Below are positions 1 to 11,200 of a stretch of DNA of 64,000 nt, one piece after another. Both the position numbers and the translations under genes were made by a program. This DNA is from Morella rubra (Eukaryota > Streptophyta > Magnoliopsida > Fagales > Myricaceae), in assembly GCA_003952965.2 (NCBI GenBank), contig CM025855.1:7721459-7785458 (forward strand). The letters run 5' to 3'. A model generated the notes under the pieces. It had not been told where the DNA came from, did no database searches, and saw only the letters and a program-made list of their open reading frames with translations. Every line of letters starts with the position of its first letter. Positions within the stretch are counted from its first letter, which is position 1.

Positions 1-263
1 TGATCTATAGCGGCGGTCACTGACTGCCGCTATAGTGACCGCCGCCATATGTTATATATAGCGGCGGTCAGAGACGGCCGCTATATCAACCGTTGCTACT
101 TTGGTCTATAGCGGCGATTTTTGACTGCCGCTATAGAGACCGCCACTATAGGTTTATTTTTGGTCGTGTTTGAAATAAACCGCCGGGATATAGGGTGTAT
201 AGCGGCGGTTTTGGTGACCGTCGCTAAAATGACCGCCGCTGTAGACCTGTTTTTTTTGTAGTG
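1..263. mobile_element. End of a CACTA (En/Spm-type) transposon, truncated by window edge
   Basis: On the minus strand the segment begins CACTACAAAAAAAACAGG at 263, the classic CACTA terminus followed by an A-run. Inward from this are repeated direct and inverted copies of a motif close to TATAGCGGCGGTCA and its complement TGACCGCCGCTATA. They sit near 8-50, 59-90, 108-150 and 195-245. Such subterminal repeats are where TNPA-type proteins bind in CACTA elements (known for En/Spm). The bases just outside are GTT (264-266), a possible 3-bp target duplication that cannot be confirmed because the other end lies left of the window. The motif differs from that of the CACTA element at 24-32 kb, so this is a separate family. 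Confidence 0.8.
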
Positions 264-950
264 GTTGCCTGCTTCAACCAAGAGAAGTTGAATGTAGAGG
301 ATCTCGAGGACAAGGTGGTCCTTACAACCATAGTCGCCAATTTGATACCCCTGGCAAAAACCTCCAAATACCTTCGGAAAAATTATAGAGGCATATGAAC
401 GCAGAAGACATGGACCTCGCCCGTCAAGGACAAGCTCTTGAGTTTGAAGGCGAACTGGCCATAAAGAGGAAGGAGGCAACCACCGTTAAAGTCTGGTACC
501 TAAGAAGGATAGAACAATTGAAGCACGAGCGGACCGATCGATGCTTCATTTTACATCGCTCAATGCTCCTACAGGAAAGATTAGGGCTGGGTAAAAATTC
601 TAGGTACTCTAGAAAATTTTATGTTCGATACCGGAATCGAGTACCATATTTCATGTTTTTTCTGCGCTTTTGGATTTTTTTTTTTTTAAAAAAGTGACGC
701 TGGGTCAAAACAATCCCAAGTCCCTTAATCAAAGATTCATCACTCAAGAGTCAAGACCCCGACCCCCCTGGCCACCGCTCCTTCCTCCTAAAACCCTCAC
801 TGCCTCTTGCCTGCATCGATTTCCCTCCCTCTCTCTCTCTCTTGCCGTTGCTGCCATCTCTTCTCTACTCTATCTTTGTCGAGTTTGGCCGGAATCACTC
901 TTTGGGTCGAATATGTCTCTCTCACCAACGCGTGCAGAGTTTTGTAAATT
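264..950. other. Unassigned segment with a possible gene or retroelement fragment
   Basis: About 270-600 reads as broken coding-like sequence in more than one + frame, for example a charged stretch around 395-600 with EFEGELAIKRKE-like composition. No frame is long and I recognise no family. About 700-900 is C/T-rich with a CT microsatellite near 828-842 and looks like a plant 5' leader, but no downstream coding exon could be linked to it. Confidence 0.25.
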
Positions 951-1132
951 TTTGGGGTGTTTGTTTGCCAAAATTTTGAGGAATATTCCTGAAATTTTAG
1001 AAATCTTTACTTTATTGAGATTTATTAGGGTTTGTGAAAAGTGAAGTGGTATGTGTAAAAATTAAAAATTTTGAAGTGTGTTTGTTTTGCTGAAAATTTC
1101 CATGTCCCAAAATATTGAGGAAACAAACGGTA
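951..1132. mobile_element. Possible hAT-like MITE
   Basis: The segment opens with GGTGTTTGTTTGCC-like sequence and closes with AACAAACGGTACC, which are roughly inverted repeats, with an AT-rich interior. The same GTTTGTTT...AAACAAAC arrangement recurs near 15,365-15,575 and 33,336-33,505. No target duplication was confirmed. Confidence 0.3.
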
Positions 1133-1410
1133 CCTTTGTCTAACCTAAGCATGATGGATGGTTGATCTCTTTAAACTGCTTCAGGGTTTGATTTGGGGAT
1201 TTGAATCATTTAATTTTGATTGGCAGATTCCACCATTTGAGATTTAGGGTTGATCTATTTAGGAGCCGAATCTCTTTCTCTCTCTCCAAGGTATGGTTAA
1301 TTTTGTCTAACCTAAGCTGCTAAGCATGAAGGCTAATCTCTATTTGAATTGCTTTAGGATTTGATAAATTGGGAATTTGATTGGCAGATTCGGAATTTAG
1401 GGCAGACTGA
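1133..1410. repeat. Diverged tandem duplication, two units of about 150 bp
   Basis: A unit starting TTTGTCTAACCTAAGC near 1,135 recurs at about 1,303. Both copies contain in the same order an AAGCATGA element, a TGATCTCT/TAATCTCT element, a CTTCAGGGTTTGAT/CTTTAGGATTTGAT element and GATTGGCAGATTC. The copies differ by substitutions and small indels, so the event is old. Confidence 0.5.
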
Positions 1411-3993
1411 GGATTTAAGGCTTTAATTGGAATTTGGTCTATGTTGACTCTCAATTCTTAAGAAAATTACGTGCATTATGATAGAGTGATCAGATTGCAG
1501 GTGTATGCTAATGGGTTGAATGCATTACTTTTTTAAAAAATCTTTGTAATGGAATTTTTTTTTTAACATAGCTGTTAATTTTAAAGAATATTGAAATATT
1601 GAGAAATTGAATGAATGAATTCTCTTTTCATTCGTGTTGACGTTTTGAGAAATAAATTTAAATAAAGAAGTTACAATAATTACGTAAGGAAAGAAAGCTA
1701 TGAAAGGCTAAAATAGCTGTACTACGGCTATATACATTCCTAATAGGGTGACTAGTCAAATATGTTGAGAGGGAGAGATTGTGATCAATTAGCCAGCTGT
1801 ATTTTCTTTTGGTGCAGAATCTGCAGTTTTTACAAATTTTATTTTGTTGTTTGTGCTTAGATTCTTTATTATGGCCAAAAAAGTATTTTGAGCCCAAAAA
1901 AAAATCCGAACAAAAAAGCCTACTTATTGAACCGAAATAAAAATAGTGGTTCGGGTGCATTTTTGTACATATATTGTCTTCATTGAGTATAAAAAAAATG
2001 ATTGTTAGCTGCTAGCTAGTTAAGCTAAAAGCCTTTGTATACATATATACAGTCGTGGACAATGATTCTATTTCAGGAATTTCTCTCAACTGGTTTCTGA
2101 ATTTTGCTGACAATCGTATGTATAAATGGCCATCGTCGGGTATCCTACAAATCTTTGGGAAATCATCACTAACAATCGTGTTGCTTGCACTACACGTTCT
2201 CTAGCTAAAAGGTGAAAGCAAAGGATTGCTCTGTAGAAAAAAGGCAAAGAAATTTAAAATATTAGAAACCCTGTTGCTGTCTCTCATGTCCACTGGCTGA
2301 TCTCTCTCTTAACTTTGTTGAAAATTTCTTGCTAAATTTTTCCTACCGGGGAAAAAGTTCATTAGACTGGGAAAGCGGTACCATGGGGAACAAGCTCAGA
2401 AAGCTGTTGGGGTTTTATTCGCCTAATATGTTAGGTGTAGATGTTTGAGCTTGCGAATCTTGACCAAATAACTCATTTGATCAAAGGGTTCATGAACCAA
2501 AAAGAAAAGGAAGAAATTAACGATCCAAAAAGTTCAATGGGTCTGGAATCATTGGTAGCTATAACCACTACAGACTCTACAGTCACGTCAAAATAAGTGG
2601 TTGCATTGAAAATTGAGGCAATCAAGATGACTTTCCACCGGCACAATGAGATTTAGGAGAAAGACGAAGCCCCCACCTCGTGATCATCTCTTGCCTTTTC
2701 CAATTCCCAATTCAGATCCAGTACTTGGAAGCAAGCAAGAGGAAAGGGTTTCGTTTGGAATCTGGGCCCTATAATGCGCCTCCAAATATTTAGATGGGAA
2801 AAGCTAACTCCACCAAATAACCTTTGTGTCTGCCTCAAATTAATTGGTGGTTTGGTACAATCTAAATGCTTTTCATCGATCGACAACCAATAAGCTCGTG
2901 CCATGTAGTGAACCTTGTGTTGTACACGTCAAAGTCACTCAACCTCAGGCTTCAACAGCTATGCCTTTTGGTTTCTCTCCTTGCGTGGAGAGTGGGTTTC
3001 GAGGATATTTCCCGAGTCAGCAAAAGAAGTTATCACGAGGGAGTGGAAGAATTTCCATCTCTCTCTCTCTCTCTCTATAATCAATTGATTTGTTACTACC
3101 GTCTACAGAGTGTACTTCAAATGTAGAAATTTTAGTATAATACTTAGACGTGCGGTGCCAATTGCACATACAACCGGAAGCATGTGAACCTAAAAAATTG
3201 TAGACTTGAGGGGTCAGATCCTTATGATTTAATTCGACTCTTTATATTATTTCATATTTAATTAGTACTAATGTAATAGTTAAAAGGACAAACCTTCAAC
3301 ATTATTTAATATTTTAACTGAGTGCTAACTCAATAGTTTATAAGGAAAATTTTTTAAACAAATTGTATTTAAAAAATGGCTTGGATTGAATTTTGTACTC
3401 TTTACAAACGAGTCATTGATGAACCGTTATATTTGTTCATGACGGGTGCATGTAACACTCTCTCTATGAATTAAGGGTTAACTATGAGGAAAACTTTCTC
3501 TTATAATTAATTAGTCTTAATTTTTTTAAATAATTGAATACTTAATTGAGAAATATGTTGGAAAGTCCTCATTGCTCGTTTTCATGGAGCAGCTTAACGT
3601 ACTAGTTTTGGATCAGCCATTAGGAGTAAAGTACAGATCATGTATGGCCTTTGCGGAGAATCCAAGCGGTGGATTTGTTTTCTTTTTACGCCTCTAGATA
3701 GCCAAAACAGAGTTTGGCAAGATCCAAGACACAAAAAAAAAAAAAAAAAAAAACACGAATTTCAACTAATGCAGGGCTGCTTCGATGAGATCATGCCGTT
3801 GGCATTCTTTATTCTCAAAGTAAGATTCAGATTTTCAGAGATGATGATATATATCCACTTTTATAGTTGATATAAATATAAGCATATAACCGAAAAGCCG
3901 AAAGGATCAACCGATTTTATTCATTTACAGAAAAACATTCATCAAAACTTGAGCCCATCCGACTACCCTTCACTGTACGCATAATTTAAATAA
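1411..3993. other. Intergenic, no gene recognised
   Basis: AT-rich sequence without a recognisable exon, RNA gene or complete transposon. It holds short simple repeats: a CT run near 3,059-3,076 and an A-run near 3,733-3,752. Short ORFs here show no family resemblance. Confidence 0.5.
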
Positions 3994-4362
3994 GGGGAAA
4001 ATACATTTTTCACCCATGAATTACCATAGATTTTGCACTTTGCACCATAAATTACCAATTTTAACACATTGCACCCTTTAACTACCAATTTTTACATTTT
4101 ACACCATTTGTCAAATTTTCAAACTAAAATGACGATAATGTCCACTTTGCATATATTGAAGATATTGTTGTCAATTCATTAATTTCTCAAGGATATTATT
4201 GTCAAATGGAGGGAGCAAAGTGTTTAATATTAGTAGTTGGAGGGTGTAATGTGTCAAAGTGGGTAGTTTAAGGTGCAATGTCTTAAAGATGATAGTTTAG
4301 GGTGTAATGTGTCACTATCCCAGTAGTTTGTGAGTGAAAAATGTATTTTTCTCTTTAAGTAA
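3994..4362. mobile_element. Fold-back MITE, family A copy 1
   Basis: The left arm reads GAAAATACATTTTTCACCC and the right arm ends GTGAAAAATGTATTTTTCTC, so the ends are inverted repeats. Internal motifs also mirror: TTTGCACTTTGCACC-type sequence on the left and GGTGCAATG/GGGTGTAATGTG on the right. This symmetric, non-coding structure of about 370 bp is typical of a MITE. A close relative lies at about 56,470-56,880. Confidence 0.6.
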
Positions 4363-5569
4363 CGAGTTTTTGTTGGCGTGGAGAATTGAACTTGGGGAGG
4401 AGATGAACCCTTAGGGAGTCTTCTTGTAGACTGATAACATAATATTGTTAAGTACAAATATATCGACTTAATCTTTTAAGTTGAGTGGTATCTATATATG
4501 ATATATTATGAGCTCGCAAGAAGACTCTTTAAGATATTTATTTCTTAACAAATGGAATCAGAGTCCATGATGTGATTCAAAGAGGATTTGTAAGATCGAT
4601 AAAAGACACTTAAAACAGAGAAATGAGCAAAGTGTGCGGGGGCGAAGCACAAAGTGGATCAGAGGAAGGCCCAAGAGAAAAAAGCCTATTCGATCAAAGC
4701 TTCTATATGTTGGCTGAATAGGGGGATTGAAAAGACAAATAAGTTGTGCGCAAGGCACAAAATGGATCTTGAAAGAGGGATCCGAAGAGAAAAAGGGTCT
4801 AGTAGGATCGAGAGGCTTTTCACTCAAGGAGTGTGCTGTGTGGTGTGATCCATATAAGATAATCTGAAAAATAAGCCCAAAAAAAAAGAAAAAAAAACTT
4901 CAGTAGAAGGAAGAGTGGACAGACTCGGGCAGGTGACCATTAATATTACTAACCAATCCTTGTCATGTTACATGAATCCATAGTAATTAAAGTGAAAGCG
5001 AATGAAAACCGTCTATGATTTATATTCTTCGAACTTATAACGTGTCATTGAAGTCATTTATTTGACAGTCTGATAACCGCAAGATACATATAAATATATA
5101 TATACACCTGTGACTAATTTACTTATTTTTATAACCAGAATAAGGTTTCAATTTTAGATGGAACCCCACTTTTCGCCCATATGATTTCCTTTTATATTAT
5201 ATCACTTGGGCCCTGGGGTATCATATGCATGTGCAATTATTGTAATTCTACCTTCTACACACATTATAGCATTAGGCTCAACCAAGGCTGTTTCCTGTGA
5301 GGCTCCCGGGGGCCAAGTTTTTAATACGCATGGTGTAGAATTGTGACCACCTTTTTTTTTTTTTGGTCCTAAGCGTAGAATTGTGACCACTTGAGCATCG
5401 CAATGAGCCGTTTAAAAGTAGCTTTCTATCACTTTGGCCCTTGGTGATCCTTTTTTCCAAGTCTTTGCACGAAAGACTAGAAGTCATCCAATAGGTTAAC
5501 CACTCACCCAGTTCTCTCGCTCCCTCAACTCTTCCTTTCCATTTCTCCTCCTGCCCTCTCCCTAATGCC
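4363..5569. other. Intergenic and upstream region of the proline-rich protein gene
   Basis: No exon recognised. An A-run lies near 4,879-4,897. The last part, about 5,400-5,569, is C/T-rich and is probably the promoter and 5' leader of the gene starting at 5,570. A TATATTATA-like stretch lies at about 5,190-5,200. It is far from the ATG, so its role as TATA box is uncertain. Confidence 0.4.
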
Positions 5570-6025
5570 ATGGCTACGAAGCTGATCAGCCAAGTTTTCT
5601 CCACCCTCTTCTTGGCATGTATATTTCTGAAGTACTTTCCCGGAACCACAAGGGCCGACAACGAGTGTCAGTATCCCTGCTATCCACCGCCCACCGGCAC
5701 CGGCACCGGCACCCCGACAACTCCGGCATACACAACACCACCTCCGCCGCCGTCCCAGATTGTGTCATACCCACCTCCTGTTGGATACACCCCTACACCG
5801 ACAGGATATTATCCATATAACCCTCCACCGCCCTATGGGACTCTGTTTAATTCCCCTCCCCCTCCCGACCCCATATTGCCTTACTTCCCATTCTACTACA
5901 AGAAACCTCTTCATCAGACTGACCAGTCTGCAGCAACCACTCTCGGAGGATCAACGGTCATGGCCGTCGCCGTGGCTAATCTCCTTGTTTTCATTTCCCT
6001 GTTCTGCTCTGGTGTAATATTTTAG
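5570..6025 (+). CDS. Secreted proline-rich (extensin/AGP-like) protein, probably GPI-anchored
   Basis: Single-exon gene of 151 aa. The ATG sits in a good plant context (GCCATGGCT). Residues 1-29 form a signal peptide with a hydrophobic core and likely cleavage after TTRA. Residues 36-110 are rich in Pro, Tyr, Gly and Thr. They include a GTGTGT run (43-48), PPPPP blocks and one extensin-type SPPPP motif (95-99), which would be hydroxylated and glycosylated in the secretory pathway. After a small-residue stretch (about 120-130), the last 20 or so residues are hydrophobic with no charged end, the pattern of a GPI-anchor signal. Cys 33 and 37 are the only cysteines outside the terminal signals. 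The inferred site is the outer plasma membrane or cell wall. The exact biological role is unknown. Related annotations are hydroxyproline-rich glycoprotein family or leucine-rich-repeat-extensin-like without LRRs. It runs toward the next gene (convergent). Confidence 0.85.
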   Translation: MATKLISQVFSTLFLACIFLKYFPGTTRADNECQYPCYPPPTGTGTGTPTTPAYTTPPPPPSQIVSYPPPVGYTPTPTGYYPYNPPPPYGTLFNSPPPPDPILPYFPFYYKKPLHQTDQSAATTLGGSTVMAVAVANLLVFISLFCSGVIF

Positions 6026-8286
6026 TGAAAATTTTGTTTTGTAATTATTTAAGCTCCTGGATGTAATGAAAAACCATTGCAGGGCGATAAGTCCTCATGT
6101 TGTATGGGAAAGAATTTGGCTGGGTTTTTTAGGATGTATACTTTTTGTTGCAGAGATGGGAAGCAATGGTTTAGACGTGAGAGAATAGCTTGTGAGGAGG
6201 AGGAGGATGGCCCAAGAGCTTGACTTTTTTGTTTGGTAATGTTAAGGAAAATGCCTTTTTTTTGTTTTAATGCTTGGATTAGGATTTTCCAGCCACTCAA
6301 TTATTAATTTATTACATCACCTGTTTTGGATGAGTGCACTCTGGACCACAATATGGGGGAGGAATAATATGCGCTCATGGAACCTTTATGATTCCAATTC
6401 CTAGTATTCTTTCGTTCAAAATTTTCCCTCCTTTTGTTTTTGTTTTTTATTTTTTTAAATTCTACTTCCATAAAATCAGTTTAAATTGACTTGAATCGTT
6501 TTTGCTGACCTGGGATTTATTCACGTGAAAAATTAATTGTTGGGAGTTCCTAAAAGTTTGGCTATTGATTAATTTGGCAACTTTTCAAGAGGTCGAGCAT
6601 TCAAATTCTCCTTGAAAATGAGAGCTCTTACCTTACGTACAACCTAAACTATCAGTACTTAGAAATAATTTTTATGCTCCTGAGAATTACTAATGTGACA
6701 CTTGAATTAAGTGTTTTTGTGAACTAACTTTAGAAAAAAATCTGTCGCTTTTTGTCAAATATCCAAAAATTCAAGGGTGTTTGCTACCCATTTTGTGTTT
6801 TTCTCTTCTTTTAAGGAATAAGCAGGGCTTTACTACGAATATCTACATTTTTTTGTTTTTTTATCTGTTTCTGGGTGGGGGTTCAGCTCAGGAATCTCTG
6901 ATGAAAAAGCTGCAAGATTCCAAAATTTTAGCCCTCATTTTTGTTACTTCTCTCAGCAATCTGACAACAAAAGGAAGCGAGTGAAACGAACGTTTTGCAT
7001 CAGCAATATCGAAGTGTTCACAGTGACAGATGCTTATCAAGAGCTACACAAAGTTATCACTATCTTTCATCGTCAGCGACAGTGACATTAGCAAAACAAT
7101 TCCAATGCAAAGCAACAAGAATCGCTTTCCAACTTTAAATAAAATGGAACTCTTTCAACTTCCTATGGTATCTGCTACAAATTTTTTCTCTGATAGGGAG
7201 ACTTTGCGTGTTGAGTTTCCATGGGAAGGGCAATTTCCCCACCAACTACCCAGCAACATCCCAACACTTCCTCAGCACTGTGGTTTCTCGTTTTCAATCT
7301 AGCACGATGAGAAATGAAATATCACCTCCAGAAATTGGCTTAATGTCCCATAAGCAAATCTAGCACAGAAGAGCAAACTGCAGGCAACTGCCTGTTGATT
7401 TTGTAAAGGATGGTTTACAAAAACCCAGTTGCAGGGTAAGCTAGTCGTGCAAAAGGAATCAAATTCATACTTTTTTTCTATCTAGAGTTTGATTATATTA
7501 TGTTGTCTTCAATAGACAAGAGTACAAGTGGAATTTCAATGGCTATTAATCAGTCTCTTTCCTTTCTCTTTTTCGAAGAAAAGAATATAATGACCTTAAC
7601 CACTAACGCAAAAGGATTTTGAAGAAGGTCCCAACTTAATCAATTCTCAATGAGGAATTATCGATTGCTTATGGAAATCTTCCTACAGACCCACATTGAG
7701 AAGACTGCAACCGTATTCGGTATTCCTCTAGTTCTTGGCATGATTTATATCTGAAGACGAAGAATGTTTAGGTTTAGAGTAGCTGACATGAACATGCAAG
7801 TATAGTCAATGTATTGCAAGAAGCTACATACAAGGATACCAATCTTAATAGAAAAATGGATTGAAAAAAGAAAGAAAGAAAGAAAAGTAACAGCTAAACA
7901 GGAACAATTAACTGAGGATTATTTCAATCTAACAGTTCGTACAGGTCTGGCAGTCTCCCTCACATATAGTGGCAAGATGGTCTTCTGATATTAAGATATC
8001 CCTCAAAGGCTCAAACAACCAACTACGCGGGACATTCCCAAACTCTTTTTCCGGCTACATGCTACGGTACAATTACAGAGATGACTAGCGAAAATGACGA
8101 TGATGAAAGAAAATGCTAACCTCAACATTCCATTTAGGTGATTTCTCACATCTGGGCTATGAAGGGAAGCACATGCGTGCCCTTAATGGTAGGCTTAAAT
8201 TCACTCTATGCTTTTTATTCATTCAGCATGTTGGCAAACATTTTGATTTGAAACATCTGTGTTAGGAGGAGAAACGGCAAACTTGT
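6026..8286. other. Convergent intergenic region with 3' ends of both neighbours
   Basis: The first few hundred bases should contain the 3' UTR of the proline-rich gene, and the last few hundred (minus strand) that of the WVD2-like gene. No other exon was recognised. An AAAG microsatellite lies near 7,864-7,886. A short stretch near 6,560-6,620 vaguely resembles Pol III box spacing but is too weak to call. Confidence 0.45.
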
Positions 8287-11200
8287 TCAGGAGGCAACAC
8301 CTACGGCTAGATTACCCATTCCAGAACTGCTACCAGGGCCAATGCCTTTCATGTCCTTCCTTGCCATCTCATTGCTACTTCTCCGCACTCCTACTTTTTG
8401 CTTCCCCTCAAATTTCTTATCTTTTGTCACATTATGTTTTTCTGGTACACGATGTTTACGCAAGCTAGTATCTGTCTCCTTTTCTCGATCTTTCCTCCCT
8501 GCAGCCATGTTTAAAGCCATAGGGTCTGGGGAGCAGCTTTGGTTTGTAGCTGGAGTCTGAGGGATTGCACTACCTTCAGATTGCTCGCCTGTAGGATAGT
8601 TGCTCTCCTCCAAGGCATCAAGTGGTTCGGTCCTGTTTACAGACTCAGTGGTAGAGGGGGCTTGGTCACTTCCTGCCTTCAAACATGCTTTTGATCCTGC
8701 AGCAGCTTTACTCCCTGGACTTGTTGACTTATTTCGCTCTTTATTAACTTTGACGCTACCTGATACAACCTGAGAAAGAAAAATGTCCTACGTCAGATAT
8801 TTTTTGCTTTATTTGTTGCCCAGATAACATCTGAAAGGTTCATCTGATATAGAAATGAAATACTTTGGCTGTAATGAAGGAACACCTAATCGTAAAGGGG
8901 GAAAGCTATCGCAAATATAGGAAAAAGGTCTAACATCAGATTGTGACAAAACAGTATGTTAGAGAGAATACTTCAGTGAGGACGAAATTCACATGCTGAA
9001 AATGACAACATATAATATACATGGGTCAAAAACTATTACCTAAATCTTAATTCGAAGGAATCATTCTAAGGGCATTTTGCCCTTCCTAAGGATAAGAAAC
9101 ACAATATTTAAACAACACAAAAATTAAATCTCAGGAAACATTTCAGGTGTGACACTTTCTACAATCATCATGGGCGATATATTAGAAACACACTTTCTAA
9201 GTTAGTTTTGCATCAATTGAAGAGATTCCACCGAAGCAATTCTTCCCATTCTTACAACGGAAGAGAAAATTCATTTATTATGTGTAAACTGGGGAACTAG
9301 GTAGTCAAGAAACAATTTTATAGTGAGAAGAACATATACCAAACTTTTTAGAAAAACAGGGGGGCTAGTATAGGGAAAATCTTTGAAATAAGAAAACTAT
9401 TGCTGTATGAGGGTGTAAAAAACCCTCTATTTTTTTCTTTCTACTCATGTGAAAATCGTTTAGTTTCAGATTCCAATAACATATAAACCAACGCAAAGGC
9501 ATTGTCCTAAGTCCAGTATTTCCCTCTCTAGATGTTCTCTCAGTCTTCCCAGTAGTAACTTGTAAAAATTTCAGTTGGTTTTTATTTCTTGGGAAATTTT
9601 CCCATCAAGCTTCTCTTTTGGTTCAAGACAAAATGTCTAAGCTTCATATTGTTTCATCAATCTTCACTGTCGTGTGATTGCTGGATGCTGGTTACAGAAA
9701 TTCCAAGTAGAATAAAAATAGTACAACCCTTTGAAATCCTCAGCATTAGCAGAAAGCCAATTTGTCCTCTAGTTTCACAGGCTTGTGGGTGAGAATTCCA
9801 GCCACGCTTAATATCATGATCATCAAATCTAAAGACTCCAAATTCTCCCTAGTTTAGTTCGATAGATTCTTTTCCATATAATTATGCAAGTGGATATAGA
9901 ACCAAGTCAGAACAGAACTATACCTTCTTCCCATCTGACCCTGGTGATGCATCTACATGATAAAAAGAAGGCATAGGCGTTGCTTTGAAGTTTAGGCTTC
10001 TACGGAATTGTTTTATCTCAGCTTCTATCTGTTCCTGCGGCAAGAGTAGGTGAACCCATTAAGTTCTTGTAACTTCATGAACTACAAAGACACATAATTA
10101 TAACGATAAAAAACGCAGCTCTTTCATCCCTATCTGCTTCAAACTTGTTTGAAGAAATGACGAATGAAAATAAAAGAAGGAAGAAAATAAAATAAAATAA
10201 ACCACTAAAATTTCCAAGCTGAGAAAAAAAAGCTGCTTTGAAAAAAAAAAAAAAAAAAGAAGAAGAAGAAAGAAAGAAAGGAAGATCTGAGAGTTCTCAT
10301 CAATTTAATAAGAGATCTATCAATTGCTGGATTCCATATACCTGTGTTTTTGCTTGGATCTGAGTCATCTCAGCCTCCTTTGCATTCATTTTTTGCTCCA
10401 ACTTCACAAAGAACTGAATCAGATATGTCACAGAGGAGTAAGCTATTGAAATCTGATCCCTAAAACCAACATGAAATTAAAATCAAAATTACAGCAGTCT
10501 CGCTTACCTCCTTCCTCCTTTCTGCTCGTTCATCGCTTTTGAAACTGAAACCTGCAGCACCTGGCCTCGCATCTCCTTTCGTTGAGTTTACCGTACGATT
10601 ATGCCTGTAAAAGAAAATATATGATGAATTCAGAACATAACAAGATTAAGCAATAATATTCCTTATGATATCACAAATTAACCTGTTTGCTGTTTGATGT
10701 GCTCTTGGTTCACTCTTAGTCGAAGAGGGTTGAGATTCACTGACTTTCTTTCTCCTCGGTTCTTTTTCACCTCTACAAGAAAAAAATTATAAAAGTATCA
10801 GACTTGAGGTCCAAATAAGTAAACCATATATGTTTGACCAATAAGTACCTTCTATTGTCTGGGATTAATTTTGCCTTCTGACTTCGTGAATCCTATGCAA
10901 AAAGACCAAGGAATAATAACCAATATTCAGTAACCAGGTAAGAATGTCTATGAATTCCATTGTAAGGCACTGTCAACCGGATTAAGAATACTGCTTGTTC
11001 ATTACCTTGATTTGACTTCACAATACATTTGGAGTTTCAATGCTTACCTCTAAGATTGGAGTTTTGTGTATAGCACGTGTAGTTGGAATGACAGATTTCG
11101 CTGAATCCTTTTCGGTATTTGTTCTTAGTGAACACCCACTTTCTTGTCCACTTGGGTTGTTTTCATGATCTTTAGATGCAGCATTAGAAATGACTTTCTG

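Noticed and set aside
6560-6625. SINE-like A/B box arrangement
   Set aside because: The B-box match is poor (GGTCGAGCATTCAAATTC) and there is no poly(A) end.
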